In this document: piece after piece, positions 22,148-31,467 of the stretch
Layout: the number at the start of each line of letters is the position of its first letter
Position numbering within the stretch: the first letter of the stretch is position 1
Assembly (NCBI GenBank): GCA_049609325.1
Contig: JBMYYK010000019.1
Coordinates: 1-42,487, forward strand
Length of the DNA: 42,487 nucleotides
Reading direction: 5' to 3'
From: GCA-2733415 sp049609325
GTDB lineage: Bacteria > Bacteroidota > Bacteroidia > Flavobacteriales > Flavobacteriaceae
Notes under the pieces: model-generated
What the model was told of the DNA's origin: nothing
Seen by the model: only the letters and a program-made list of their open reading frames with translations
Database searches by the model: none
Position numbers and translations under genes: made by a program

Positions 22148-24088
22148 TTGAAAAAACAAATTACATACTTGTTTTTATTATTATCCTCTACCATATGGGG
22201 TATTAATACAACTGTTTCAGACACTTTAAAGATAACATCAAAACTTGAAATTCATAGAGCTGGAACTCACTTAGCAACCTTTGAAGACTCGAGTAATACT
22301 TTAGAACTTCAAGATGTCATTATTCATAATTCATTCATACCATCTACTTCAAAAATCCCAAATTTTGAAGTCACTAAAAGCACATACTGGGCAAAGTTAA
22401 TTGTTCAAAACCTCACTGATTCTAATGACGAATTCATATTAAAATTTGAAAAAATAACCGCAAATGAGCTAGCTATATATCATAAAATTAATGATTACGA
22501 CTCTAGCTTTCATGTTATTGATATTAAAAAAGGACCTAAGAAATACTTAAACCGTCATTATTTATTTGATTTCAACATACCAAAAAATAAATCTATTACC
22601 ATATACATTAAATACAAAACTAATTGGGCTACAACTTTTCCTGTAGTAGTTAGCACAAAAGAAAAGATCCTGGAATCAACCTTTAATGATGAACTCATTA
22701 AAGGAATATATATTGGTATTTTATTTATTATGGTATTCTACAACCTATTTATCTATTTTTCAATTAAAGATAAAAGTTATCTATACTATGTTGTATATAT
22801 ATTCTTGTTTTTATTATTGCAATTAACAGATTTAGGATACACATATAAACTTTTTTTCTACAATCATCCCATATTTTTTGATATAAGTCTTAAAATATTA
22901 CCTAGCCTCACAAGTATTGCTGTGATATTATTTGTGCGAAATTTTTTAAGAACACGCATACACATACCACTTTTAGACAAAGGCTTAAACTATATAATTA
23001 TTGCATTTATTTTAATGTTAGGGTTTGTGTTTGACAATCAAAACAATGCACTGTATTTTTCACTCATCAATAGCTTAACCCTGTTCATTGCCTTATATTT
23101 ATTGGTAATTGGTATTGTATTAAGTATTAAAGGTACATTTTTAGCAAAGTACTTCTTGATTGCATGGAGTCTTTTTCTACTTTCAATAATTCAATTCAAC
23201 CTCAGCAATTTAGACCTAATTCCGTATTATGAAATAACAGATCATTCTTTAGAAATAGGATCAATAATTGAAGTGTTTTTACTATCTCTAGCACTAGCTC
23301 ATCGAATTCATTTATTAAAAAAAGAAAAAGAAATTTCACAAGAAGAAGCTATTCAACTTATTCAAGAGCGCAAACAAATTATCCAGAACCAAAACGAAAT
23401 GCTTGAAGATTTAGTTGCCGAGCGAACCAAAAAACTAGAAACTCAAAATAAAATCATTAGTGAAAAGAATGAGGAAAAGTCTATCATGATGCAAGAAATT
23501 CATCATCGTGTAAAAAACAATTTACAGATGATAAATAGTATGATTAGGTTACAAAATAGACACCAAAACAATGACAACTCATCACTCGACTCATTAAAAG
23601 AAGTAGAACGACGAATTTTCACTATGGCATTGTTGCATGAAAAAATGTACCAATCTGAAAATTTAGTATCTATCGATATTAAGGATTACATGACGTCTAT
23701 CATTGACGATTTATTACAACTTTACAAAAGCGATGTGGTCTATGAGTATACTATTGAGACTTCACATATCAATTTAAATGCTGAAAGTGTACTATATATT
23801 GGGTTACTGCTAAATGAACTAATTACCAATTCATTAAAACACGCATTCAAATCGCAAAGTTCTGGTTACCTATACATTTCACTTCATGAAACTGATACCA
23901 ACAAGCCTTACCGCTTAAATGTATCTAATAATGGAGAACGGATAGATATAGACAAGTTCAATAATTCAACTTCACTCGGACATCGTTTAATAAAGAATTT
24001 TGTCAAACAACTAGATGGAAAACTAACGATACAATGTAATGAAGATGTTACTACATTCAGTATACTTTTTAACGAAACTATTAGCTAA
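22148..24088 (+). CDS. 7TMR-DISM sensor histidine kinase (HisKA_2 type)
   Basis: A 646-residue membrane sensor kinase. Signal peptide 1-18; a periplasmic 7TMR-DISMED2-like jelly-roll at about 30-160 (TYWAKLIVQNLT is its hallmark strand); seven helices at about 185-385; a coiled coil at 390-445; a HisKA_2 dimer/phospho-acceptor helix with QEIHHRVKNNLQM, where His452 or His453 is phosphorylated; and a C-terminal HATPase with the N-box LLLNELITNSLKHAF near 556 and G-box NNGERID/SLGHRLIK. The extracellular domain probably binds a sugar or peptide ligand. The start codon is TTG; the signal peptide follows at once and no in-frame ATG is available. No response regulator is adjacent. The last eight bases overlap the convergent mscS gene. 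Confidence 0.92.
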   Translation: MKKQITYLFLLLSSTIWGINTTVSDTLKITSKLEIHRAGTHLATFEDSSNTLELQDVIIHNSFIPSTSKIPNFEVTKSTYWAKLIVQNLTDSNDEFILKFEKITANELAIYHKINDYDSSFHVIDIKKGPKKYLNRHYLFDFNIPKNKSITIYIKYKTNWATTFPVVVSTKEKILESTFNDELIKGIYIGILFIMVFYNLFIYFSIKDKSYLYYVVYIFLFLLLQLTDLGYTYKLFFYNHPIFFDISLKILPSLTSIAVILFVRNFLRTRIHIPLLDKGLNYIIIAFILMLGFVFDNQNNALYFSLINSLTLFIALYLLVIGIVLSIKGTFLAKYFLIAWSLFLLSIIQFNLSNLDLIPYYEITDHSLEIGSIIEVFLLSLALAHRIHLLKKEKEISQEEAIQLIQERKQIIQNQNEMLEDLVAERTKKLETQNKIISEKNEEKSIMMQEIHHRVKNNLQMINSMIRLQNRHQNNDNSSLDSLKEVERRIFTMALLHEKMYQSENLVSIDIKDYMTSIIDDLLQLYKSDVVYEYTIETSHINLNAESVLYIGLLLNELITNSLKHAFKSQSSGYLYISLHETDTNKPYRLNVSNNGERIDIDKFNNSTSLGHRLIKNFVKQLDGKLTIQCNEDVTTFSILFNETIS

Positions 24089-24932
24089 TAATTTTTCGCA
24101 ATGGTATTGGCAACTCTACCCCTTCTTCTATAAAACGTTTATGAACTGCTTCTTTAAAATAACCTTTCATTCTAAACTCTTTTAAAGGATCACTCACCCA
24201 AATATACGCCCTAATAGTTATTGCAGATTCACTAATGTTTATAATACGAACATCAAATTCTGGTTCATTATTAACAATATCGTCTAAAGTTCTATTATCA
24301 ATAACATAATCTAACTTTGATGCTTCACTAATAATTATTGACTTGGCCTTATCAATATCTGCATATACACCAATATAAAACTCATTAAAACTTAATATTT
24401 TAGTTTCATGTATGGTTACATTCAAAACTGACTCGGTACTTATAACTGAATTTGGAATAATCAAGCGTTTGTTTTCAAATGTGGTAATTATCGTATGGCG
24501 TAATGTAATATCATCAATTATCCCTTCTCTACTATCGTTTAGTTTTATATAGTCTCCAACTCTAAAGGGTCTGAACAATACAATAAACAACCCACCAATT
24601 AAATTTGAAATTGCATCTTTTGCTGCAAAACCAATAATTGCAGCTAAAATTCCAGCCCCAGAAAAAATATAACCTGCCTGCTGCCTAAATACAGGAACAG
24701 TAAACATGATGATTAAAAAGCCTAATAAGCCATATATAAAACGTAAGGAGTTTCTTGTAAATTTTAAACGTGTTACACCAAATTTTTCTTTGGTTAAACG
24801 TTTTCTTAAAAGAAAAATAACTAGAGTTCGTGACACTCGTGACAATACCCAACACAATATTACGACGCAAAAAGAATACGCAGCAATACCAAGTGTGGTA
24901 TTTAAATCAAAATACTCTAAAGCAAATGTCAT
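24081..24932 (-). CDS. MscS-family mechanosensitive channel
   Basis: A 283-residue small-conductance channel protein. Three N-terminal helices (about 13-33, 58-80 and 85-110) lead to the pore-lining TM3 with the Gly/Ala-rich AGILAAIIGFAAKDAISNLIGGLFIVLFRPFRVGDYI, and then the cytosolic beta domain (RHTIITTFENKRLIIPNSVI) and alpha/beta cage. It releases solutes on osmotic downshock. It begins nine bases after the parC stop, so it is the last gene of the parE-parC transcript, and it overlaps the convergent kinase gene by eight bases. Confidence 0.94.
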   Translation of the reverse strand: MTFALEYFDLNTTLGIAAYSFCVVILCWVLSRVSRTLVIFLLRKRLTKEKFGVTRLKFTRNSLRFIYGLLGFLIIMFTVPVFRQQAGYIFSGAGILAAIIGFAAKDAISNLIGGLFIVLFRPFRVGDYIKLNDSREGIIDDITLRHTIITTFENKRLIIPNSVISTESVLNVTIHETKILSFNEFYIGVYADIDKAKSIIISEASKLDYVIDNRTLDDIVNNEPEFDVRIINISESAITIRAYIWVSDPLKEFRMKGYFKEAVHKRFIEEGVELPIPLRKIIS

Positions 24933-24941
24933 GGGATGAAA

Positions 24942-27578
24942 TTAAAATAATGTTGTTTGCTCACCGTCAGCACCTAAATCGGCATCGTTTAAATCAATAC
25001 TATCAGATGGTTGTTCTACAACTACCTCAATATTTTCAAGCTCTACTTCCTCCTCTTCAACTTCGTATGGTAAAGGATCTAATAAATTTACTTGTTTTAA
25101 CTTTTCAGAAGTCAACTGATTACCAAGAGCTTTTATTCCTTTAACCGCAATGAATTGTTCAATATCTACTACTTGGTTTTCTTTTTGATCTTTACCTCTT
25201 TTCTTAGTAAACACTAATTCTGCTACTGGCCTATAATCTACTGCTACGATTTCAATTTGAGATTTTGGATGATCTGAAATAAATTGTTCCTCCTTATCTT
25301 CATGTTCAACAATAAATCGTTTAATATAGTAGCGTTCTTTTTCTCCTTCATAGTAAATGACTGAGATTGGTTTTTCTGGAACCCATTTTTCAAGCACAAT
25401 CATATCGTCATCAAAATGCAATGTCACTTCTGGTGTTACCGTTTTCACAACACCTTTTTGAGAAATGATTAATAACTTGTCATCGCCTTTAAACTCACCT
25501 AATAAATCACCTCTACCATCTAAATTTAAACGCTGTATAGCATCATCAAACCATATTTTTCTTGGTTTGAGTGTTGACACTCCTTTTGATTTTAATTCAA
25601 TACGCTTAACAGCATATTTAGTAACTAAATTCCCTTTTGCTCCACGTCCTTTTACCAAAACATCCGTAAAATCTAAATCCCACTTGAGCTTTTTTATACT
25701 ACCTACTTGACGTAAGTTAACAGTAATCACCTCTGCTTCTCCATTAGGGTTTGCTGAAAAATATGATACTAATGAGCCTTTAGAGCCTTGGGTAATTTCA
25801 TATATTTTATCACGTGTTATACTTGTTACAGCAAAACGTTTAATATATGATGCTTTTGATACACCATCTTTATATATAACATTATATATGGTGCGACTGT
25901 CTTTCTTTTTAAACACAGCAACGTGAATAATGTTTTTACCAACAAACGTTTTGTTATCAACTTTTGTAACCATCATTTTTCCGTCACGTGTAAACACAAT
26001 TATATCATCAATATCGGCACAGTCGGTTACATATTCATCTTTTTTAAGAGATGTTCCAATAAATCCTTCTTCTCTATTTACATATAACTTTGTATTCCTA
26101 ATAACTACTTTAGTCGCATCAACATCATCAAATTGTCTGAGTTCAGTTTTACGTGCTTTACCATCACCATAAGTTTTCTTTAGCCTTGTAAAATATGCAA
26201 TTGCATAATCTGTTAAATGCTCTAGATGATGTTTAGTTTCCGAAATTTGATCTTCAAGTGCATCAATTTTCTGCTGAGCTTTATCAATATCAAATTTTGA
26301 TATTCGCTTTATCTTTATTTCTGTTAAACGTACAATATCATCTTCAACAACCTCGCGCTTAAGATGTTTTATATGTGGTTGCAAACCTTTATCAATGGCT
26401 GATATGACTCCTTCCCAGGTTTCCTCTTCTTCAATTAAGCGATATATTCTATTTTCAATAAATATGCGTTCTAAGGAAGCAAAATGCCACTGTTCTTGCA
26501 ATTCATTCAGCTGAATTTCTAACTCACTTTTTAACAAGAAAACTGTATGATCAGTTGAACGACGCAAAATTTCTGATACTCCAATAAACACCGGTTTATT
26601 ATCATCAATAACACATGCTAGTGGTGAAATTGATGTTTCACAGTTAGTAAACGCGTATAAGGCGTCTATGGTTTTATCAGGAGAAATATTTGAAGGAATA
26701 TGTACTAAAATTTCAACTTCAGCAGCAGTATTATCTTCAATTTTCTTAATTTTTATTTTCCCTTTATCATTAGCTTTTAAAATCGAGTCTATTAAACTTG
26801 ATGTGGTCGTTGAAAATGGAATTTCAGAAATTACCAACGTGTTTTTATCATGTTGGGTGATTTTTGCACGCACACGTACTTTTCCTCCTCTTAAACCATC
26901 ATTATAATTGCTAACATCTGCACTACCAGCAGTTGGAAAGTCTGGATAAAGCGTGAATTTTTTCCCTTTTAAATGTTTGATAGAAGCATCAATAAGCTCC
27001 ATAAAATTATGAGGCAGTATTTTTGTAGACAAACCTACCGCAATTCCTTCACCTCCTTGCGCTAATAACAACGGAAATTTTGCTGGTAAATTTATGGGTT
27101 CTTTATTTCTACCGTCATACGATTGTTGCCATTGCGTGATTTTTGGGTTAAACACAACATCTAAAGCAAACTTACTTAAACGTGCCTCAATATATCTTGA
27201 TGCCGCTGCACGGTCACCAGTTAAAATATTCCCCCAGTTCCCTTGTGTGTCAATTAGTAAGTCTTTCTGACCAATTTGCACCATAGCATCAGCTATACTC
27301 ATATCACCATGTGGGTGATACTGCATAGTATGCCCTACGATATTGGCCACTTTATTATAGCGCCCATCATCCTTTTCTTTTAACGAATGCATGATACGAC
27401 GTTGTACGGGTTTAAACCCATCATCAATAGCTGGTACAGCTCGCTCCAAAATTACATATGAAGCATAGTCTAAAAACCAGTCCTTGTACATTCCTGTAAC
27501 TTTAGTAATGATATTTTCATCACCATTAAAGTGCTCCTGGTTATGTACATCTAAGTTTTCGTTATCTTCTACACTCAT
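24942..27578 (-). CDS. parC: DNA topoisomerase IV subunit A
   Basis: The breakage-rejoining subunit of a type IIA topoisomerase that decatenates daughter chromosomes. In the 878-residue protein the winged-helix/tower region (30-470) carries the catalytic tyrosine Tyr129 in AAASRYIEARLS, preceded by PVQRRIMHSL and HTMQYHPHGD. A coiled-coil gate follows at about 430-470 and a beta-pinwheel C-terminal domain at about 500-830. I see no GyrA-box (QRRGGKG) in the C-terminal domain, which together with the linked parE supports ParC over GyrA. The tail is acidic (EVEEEEVELENIE). Confidence 0.93.
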   Translation of the reverse strand: MSVEDNENLDVHNQEHFNGDENIITKVTGMYKDWFLDYASYVILERAVPAIDDGFKPVQRRIMHSLKEKDDGRYNKVANIVGHTMQYHPHGDMSIADAMVQIGQKDLLIDTQGNWGNILTGDRAAASRYIEARLSKFALDVVFNPKITQWQQSYDGRNKEPINLPAKFPLLLAQGGEGIAVGLSTKILPHNFMELIDASIKHLKGKKFTLYPDFPTAGSADVSNYNDGLRGGKVRVRAKITQHDKNTLVISEIPFSTTTSSLIDSILKANDKGKIKIKKIEDNTAAEVEILVHIPSNISPDKTIDALYAFTNCETSISPLACVIDDNKPVFIGVSEILRRSTDHTVFLLKSELEIQLNELQEQWHFASLERIFIENRIYRLIEEEETWEGVISAIDKGLQPHIKHLKREVVEDDIVRLTEIKIKRISKFDIDKAQQKIDALEDQISETKHHLEHLTDYAIAYFTRLKKTYGDGKARKTELRQFDDVDATKVVIRNTKLYVNREEGFIGTSLKKDEYVTDCADIDDIIVFTRDGKMMVTKVDNKTFVGKNIIHVAVFKKKDSRTIYNVIYKDGVSKASYIKRFAVTSITRDKIYEITQGSKGSLVSYFSANPNGEAEVITVNLRQVGSIKKLKWDLDFTDVLVKGRGAKGNLVTKYAVKRIELKSKGVSTLKPRKIWFDDAIQRLNLDGRGDLLGEFKGDDKLLIISQKGVVKTVTPEVTLHFDDDMIVLEKWVPEKPISVIYYEGEKERYYIKRFIVEHEDKEEQFISDHPKSQIEIVAVDYRPVAELVFTKKRGKDQKENQVVDIEQFIAVKGIKALGNQLTSEKLKQVNLLDPLPYEVEEEEVELENIEVVVEQPSDSIDLNDADLGADGEQTTLF

Positions 27579-27584
27579 AGTATA

Positions 27585-28052
27585 TTATGAATTTTCGCGC
27601 ACTATCTTATCTAAAGATAATTTTAAAGCTTTTGTTTTATTTACAGACAAAAAAGATATATCTAAACTAACTTTTTTAATCTTCTTTTTACTTTTTATAT
27701 GTAACACCACTTTTTTATAGAAAAAACGGTTTATAATTTTATAATTTACCAGCTTTTCTTTCGGTAACTCTATGCGATGTTCCCGATGATTAATATAATC
27801 TGATAATAAAATTCCTTTAGTAATAAATACTATACCAGACCCCGCACTATCAAATTCAATGTATTTGGAAATTCTATACCAATATGTTAGTGATAATATG
27901 TACAACACCAATAACACAATGACTTCTTTAATTGCAAGAATAGCGGTATTTAAGATTAAGTAATTATATATGACTACCATTGCTATTAAAATTAACAGCA
28001 ATAAATACCCAACTTTGAATAATGGTAATATTTTTTTATTCGTAAACTTCAT
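27585..28052 (-). CDS. Two-helix membrane protein of unknown function between parE and parC
   Basis: A 155-residue protein with two hydrophobic helices (about 12-32 and 36-56) and a basic cytosolic domain of about 95 residues made mostly of beta strands (EFDSAGSGIVFITKGILLSDYINHREHRIELP), resembling a bacterial PH-like domain. It lies 18 bases after parE and six bases before parC, so it is translated from the topoisomerase message. No function is recognisable; whether it interacts with topoisomerase IV is unknown. Confidence 0.8.
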   Translation of the reverse strand: MKFTNKKILPLFKVGYLLLLILIAMVVIYNYLILNTAILAIKEVIVLLVLYILSLTYWYRISKYIEFDSAGSGIVFITKGILLSDYINHREHRIELPKEKLVNYKIINRFFYKKVVLHIKSKKKIKKVSLDISFLSVNKTKALKLSLDKIVRENS

Positions 28053-28070
28053 TCAATTCTGAACTGATTA

Positions 28071-29921
28071 TCATTCAACAATATCAAGTTCTACTTTTAA
28101 ATTATTAATAATAAACTTCTGTCTATCTGGCGTATTTTTACCCATGTAAAACTGTAGCAAGTTTTCAATAGACGTAGCTGTATCAAGCATTACTGGTGCT
28201 AAGCGCATATCTTCGCCAATAAAATATTGAAATTCATCAGGTGATATTTCTCCAAGTCCTTTAAATCGAGTGATTTCTGGTTTCCCTTTAAGCTTATTCA
28301 TTGCGTTAATTCGCTCCTCTTCTGAGTAACAGTAAATCGTTTCTTTTTTATTCCTAACTCTAAATAGCGGTGTTTCTAAAATATATAAGTGCCCTTCTTT
28401 TATGAGCTCTGGAAAAAACTGCAAGAAAAATGTAATTAACAGTAATCTAATATGCATACCGTCAACATCGGCATCTGTTGCAATAACAATATTATTATAA
28501 CGTAAATCTGATAAAGACTCTTCAATGTTTAAAGCTGCTTGTAATAAGTTAAACTCTTCATTTTCGTAAACTATCTTTTTAGACATTCCGTAAGAATTCA
28601 ACGGTTTACCACGCAAACTAAACACGGCCTGAGTATTTACATCTCTAGATTTTGTAATAGAACCACTTGCTGAGTCTCCCTCTGTAATAAATAATGTAGA
28701 TTCAAGACGACGTTCTTTTTTTATATCGCCCAAATGCACTCTGCAATCGCGAAGTTTTTTGTTATGTAACGACGCTTTCTTTGCACGATCTTTAGCTAAC
28801 TTCCTAATTCCGGATAGCTCTTTACGCTCACGCTCTGCCTGTAAAATTTTACGTTGTATAGCTTCAGCTACTTCAGCGTTTTTATGCAAATAATTATCAA
28901 GCTTAGTTTTTATAAAATCGTTGATATAAGTTCTCACTGTTGGCAAGTCGCCTCCCATTTCTACAGACCCTAATTTTGTTTTTGTTTGACTTTCAAAAAC
29001 AGGCTCCATAACTTTTATAGCTATTGCAGAAATGATTGACTTACGCACATCTGAGGCATCATAATTTTTACCATAAAAATCACGAATTGTTTTCACAATA
29101 GATTCTCTAAATGCGGCTTGATGTGTACCACCTTGAGTTGTATGTTGTCCGTTTACAAATGAATGGTATTCTTCTGAATATTGCGTTTTACTGTGTGTTA
29201 ACGCTACTTCTATATCATCTCCTTTCAAATGAATGATAGAATACAACATATCGTCTTTACTGTTATTATCTTCAAGTAGGTCTTTTAATCCATTTTCAGA
29301 AACAAATTTTTCACCATTATACACTATAGTTAACCCCGGATTTAGGTACACATAGTTTTTAAGCATCTTGACAACGTATTCTGAACGGTACTTGTAATTT
29401 TTAAAAATACTTGCATCAGGAATAAAAGTCACTTTTGTTCCTTTTCTAGTAACAACATCTTCAATAGGAAAATCTTCAGTAATACTTCCTTTAGAAAACT
29501 CAACGGCTTTACGTTGGTTATTTCGATTAGATTCAACCTTGAAATAAGTTGACAATGCATTTACGGCCTTAGTACCAACCCCGTTTAACCCAACAGATTT
29601 TTTAAATGCTCTAGAGTCGTATTTACCTCCAGTATTCATTTTAGACACTACATCAATCACCTTCCCTAAAGGAATCCCTCGCCCATAATCTCTAACAGTA
29701 ACTCTACCGTCTTTAGTTGTAATTTCAATGGTTTTACCAGCTCCCATTACAAACTCATCAATAGAGTTATCAAGAACTTCTTTTAGTAATATGTAAATAC
29801 CATCATCTGCTGAAGACCCATCACCCAACTTACCAATATACATACCCGGACGCATACGAATATGCTCTTTCCAGTCTAACGATCGTATATTATCTTCAGT
29901 ATAATTGGTTTGTGTTGACAT
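28071..29921 (-). CDS. parE: DNA topoisomerase IV subunit B
   Basis: The ATPase subunit partnering ParC. In the 616-residue protein the GHKL ATP-binding domain (1-220) has EVLDNSIDEF (Mg/ATP-binding Asn), DYGRGIPLG and VGLNGVGTKAVNALS. A transducer domain runs to about 390. The TOPRIM domain has EGDSASGS near 415 and IATDADVDGMHIR near 485 with the metal-binding acids. The C-terminal signature ITRFKGLGEISPDEF is present. First gene of the parE-unknown-parC-mscS run. Confidence 0.95.
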   Translation of the reverse strand: MSTQTNYTEDNIRSLDWKEHIRMRPGMYIGKLGDGSSADDGIYILLKEVLDNSIDEFVMGAGKTIEITTKDGRVTVRDYGRGIPLGKVIDVVSKMNTGGKYDSRAFKKSVGLNGVGTKAVNALSTYFKVESNRNNQRKAVEFSKGSITEDFPIEDVVTRKGTKVTFIPDASIFKNYKYRSEYVVKMLKNYVYLNPGLTIVYNGEKFVSENGLKDLLEDNNSKDDMLYSIIHLKGDDIEVALTHSKTQYSEEYHSFVNGQHTTQGGTHQAAFRESIVKTIRDFYGKNYDASDVRKSIISAIAIKVMEPVFESQTKTKLGSVEMGGDLPTVRTYINDFIKTKLDNYLHKNAEVAEAIQRKILQAERERKELSGIRKLAKDRAKKASLHNKKLRDCRVHLGDIKKERRLESTLFITEGDSASGSITKSRDVNTQAVFSLRGKPLNSYGMSKKIVYENEEFNLLQAALNIEESLSDLRYNNIVIATDADVDGMHIRLLLITFFLQFFPELIKEGHLYILETPLFRVRNKKETIYCYSEEERINAMNKLKGKPEITRFKGLGEISPDEFQYFIGEDMRLAPVMLDTATSIENLLQFYMGKNTPDRQKFIINNLKVELDIVE

Positions 29922-30020
29922 TACAATAAATGGGTATAAGGATATGATGCTAATATAATATAAAGTATCACAAAATAAAAGAGAGAACTTATAAAGTTAA
30001 TAACAGAGTTTTTAGCATAA

Positions 30021-30057
30021 AAAAAGCCTTACAACTACAATAGCTATAAGGCTTTTT
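30021..30057 (-). terminator. Terminator of ychF
   Basis: An 11-bp stem AAAAAGCCTTA / TAAGGCTTTTT with a 15-base loop lies about 18 bases beyond the ychF stop on the minus strand. It separates ychF from parE. Confidence 0.8.
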
Positions 30058-30074
30058 ACAACTATAAATATGTA

Positions 30075-31166
30075 TTACACATTAAATCTGAAATGCATAA
30101 TATCACCATCTTTAACAATGTAATCTTTACCTTCTACACCTAACTTACCAGCCTCTTTAACTTTAGCTTCACTACCTAATTCTACAAAGGTTTCATACTG
30201 CATAACTTCTGCTCTAATAAATCCTTTTTCAAAATCTGTATGAATCACTCCTGCGGCTTGTGGCGCTGTTGCTCCTATAAAAACTGTCCAAGCTCTAACT
30301 TCTTTTACTCCAACAGTAAAATAGGTTTGTAAATTCAGTAACTTATATGCTGAACGAATTAGTCTTGCCGCTCCGGGCTCTTCTAAACCAATATCTTCTA
30401 AAAATATCTGACGCTCTTCATAATCATCCAATTCTGCAATATCAGACTCAGTTGCAACAGCCAAAACAATAATTTCTGCCCCCTCATCTTTCACACCTTC
30501 TCTTACACGATCTACATACGCATTACCGTCTTTTGCTGAAGACTCGTCTACATTACACACATACAAGACCGGTTTAGCCGTAAGCATCTGAAACTCATCA
30601 ACTAAAACTTGCTCTTTTTCATTAAAAGACATTGATCTTACAGATGCGCCAGATTCTAAAGTTTCTTTCAAACGCAATAATGTAGCTTGCTCTAACAACG
30701 CGTCTTTATTACCTGTTTTTGCTGCACGGTTAACTTTTTCTAAACGTTTATCAACCGACTCTAAATCTTTTAATTGCAATTCAAAATCAATTGTTTCTTT
30801 ATCACGTATCGGATCTACAGACGCATCAACATGCACAATATTATCATTATCAAAACAGCGCAACACATGAATAATAGCATCACACTCTCTAATGTTAGCT
30901 AAAAATTTATTCCCTAAACCTTCTCCTTTACTCGCGCCTTTTACCAAACCAGCTATATCAACAATTTCTACAGTTGCAGGCACAACACGCTCAGGGTTCA
31001 CCATACTTTCTAGTTGAGCAATTCTGGCATCAGGCACATTTACAACACCTACATTAGGTTCTATTGTACAAAATGGAAAATTAGCACTTTGTGCTTTGGC
31101 GTTTGACAAACAATTAAATAAGGTTGATTTACCAACATTTGGCAATCCTACAATTCCTGCTTTCAT
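30075..31166 (-). CDS. ychF: Redox-regulated ATPase YchF (Obg-like)
   Basis: A universally conserved P-loop NTPase that prefers ATP and associates with ribosomes. In the 363-residue protein G1 is GLPNVGKSTLF (7-17), G3 is DIAGLVKGASKG, and G4 is the altered CNVDE near residue 205 instead of NKxD, the mark of ATP rather than GTP preference. A coiled coil is inserted at about 125-170, and the C-terminal TGS domain ends in KDGDIMHFRFNV. It is monocistronic with its own terminator. Confidence 0.97.
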   Translation of the reverse strand: MKAGIVGLPNVGKSTLFNCLSNAKAQSANFPFCTIEPNVGVVNVPDARIAQLESMVNPERVVPATVEIVDIAGLVKGASKGEGLGNKFLANIRECDAIIHVLRCFDNDNIVHVDASVDPIRDKETIDFELQLKDLESVDKRLEKVNRAAKTGNKDALLEQATLLRLKETLESGASVRSMSFNEKEQVLVDEFQMLTAKPVLYVCNVDESSAKDGNAYVDRVREGVKDEGAEIIVLAVATESDIAELDDYEERQIFLEDIGLEEPGAARLIRSAYKLLNLQTYFTVGVKEVRAWTVFIGATAPQAAGVIHTDFEKGFIRAEVMQYETFVELGSEAKVKEAGKLGVEGKDYIVKDGDIMHFRFNV

Positions 31167-31195
31167 GATTCTTAGAGACTAAAATATTAAGTTCG

Positions 31196-31203
31196 CAAAA
31201 CTA
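31196..31203 (-). promoter_or_regulatory. Possible -7 box of ychF
   Basis: TAGTTTTG on the minus strand matches TAnnTTTG and ends 29 bases before the ychF ATG. No TTG at the right distance upstream. Confidence 0.33.
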
Positions 31204-31267
31204 CATATTTTATTTGTTTCAGTACAGGAAACTTGTGGATAATATGGTGTGTAGATGCTTTTTTTCT

Positions 31268-31339
31268 TTAAAAAAAAGCTAAAATAAAAACACAAAAACC
31301 TATTAAAATTGAAATCGCGTATTTTACTATAGTGTTCAT
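31268..31339 (-). CDS. Possible 23-residue single-helix membrane protein
   Basis: The 301-base gap between ychF and the ferredoxin holds this small ORF. Its product starts MNTIVKY, has one hydrophobic helix (AISILIGFCVFILAFF) and then stops. A charged start followed by one clean helix is the usual layout of bacterial small membrane proteins. AAAG lies about nine bases before the ATG, a weak ribosome site, and a CATTTG partly resembling a -7 box lies further upstream. AT-rich DNA can give hydrophobic ORFs by chance, so this is a candidate only. The rest of the gap holds the ferredoxin terminator and the ychF promoter region. Confidence 0.3.
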   Translation of the reverse strand: MNTIVKYAISILIGFCVFILAFF

Positions 31340-31415
31340 TTTGAGTTTCTTTACAAATGAGATGCTAAAATAAGATATTTTACACTGATTATTAAAACAT
31401 TAGGCTTTTTTTAAC

Positions 31416-31445
31416 AAAAAAAAGAGCCTTTAACAGACTCCCTTT
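31416..31445 (-). terminator. Terminator of the ferredoxin gene
   Basis: On the minus strand AAAGG-GAGTC pairs imperfectly with GGCTC-TTT (one G-U pair and a one-base bulge) around the loop TGTTAAA, and eight T follow. It lies just after the ferredoxin stop. Confidence 0.6.
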
Positions 31446-31467
31446 AATAATACATATCTAAAATCTT

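Noticed and set aside
24830..25144. A 104-codon plus-strand frame across the mscS-parC junction
   Set aside because: Both mscS and parC are intact on the other strand; the frame's Gln/His-rich product reflects antisense reading and has no promoter or ribosome site.
24942..27578. Reading parC as gyrA
   Set aside because: The C-terminal domain shows no clear GyrA-box and the operon carries parE; a gyrase pair is not indicated here.
31261..31282. A-run/T-run hairpin GCTTTTTTTT-AAAG-AAAAAAAGC as a terminator
   Set aside because: It has almost no G-C pairs and no T-run after the stem on either strand, and it overlaps the end of the 23-codon ORF.
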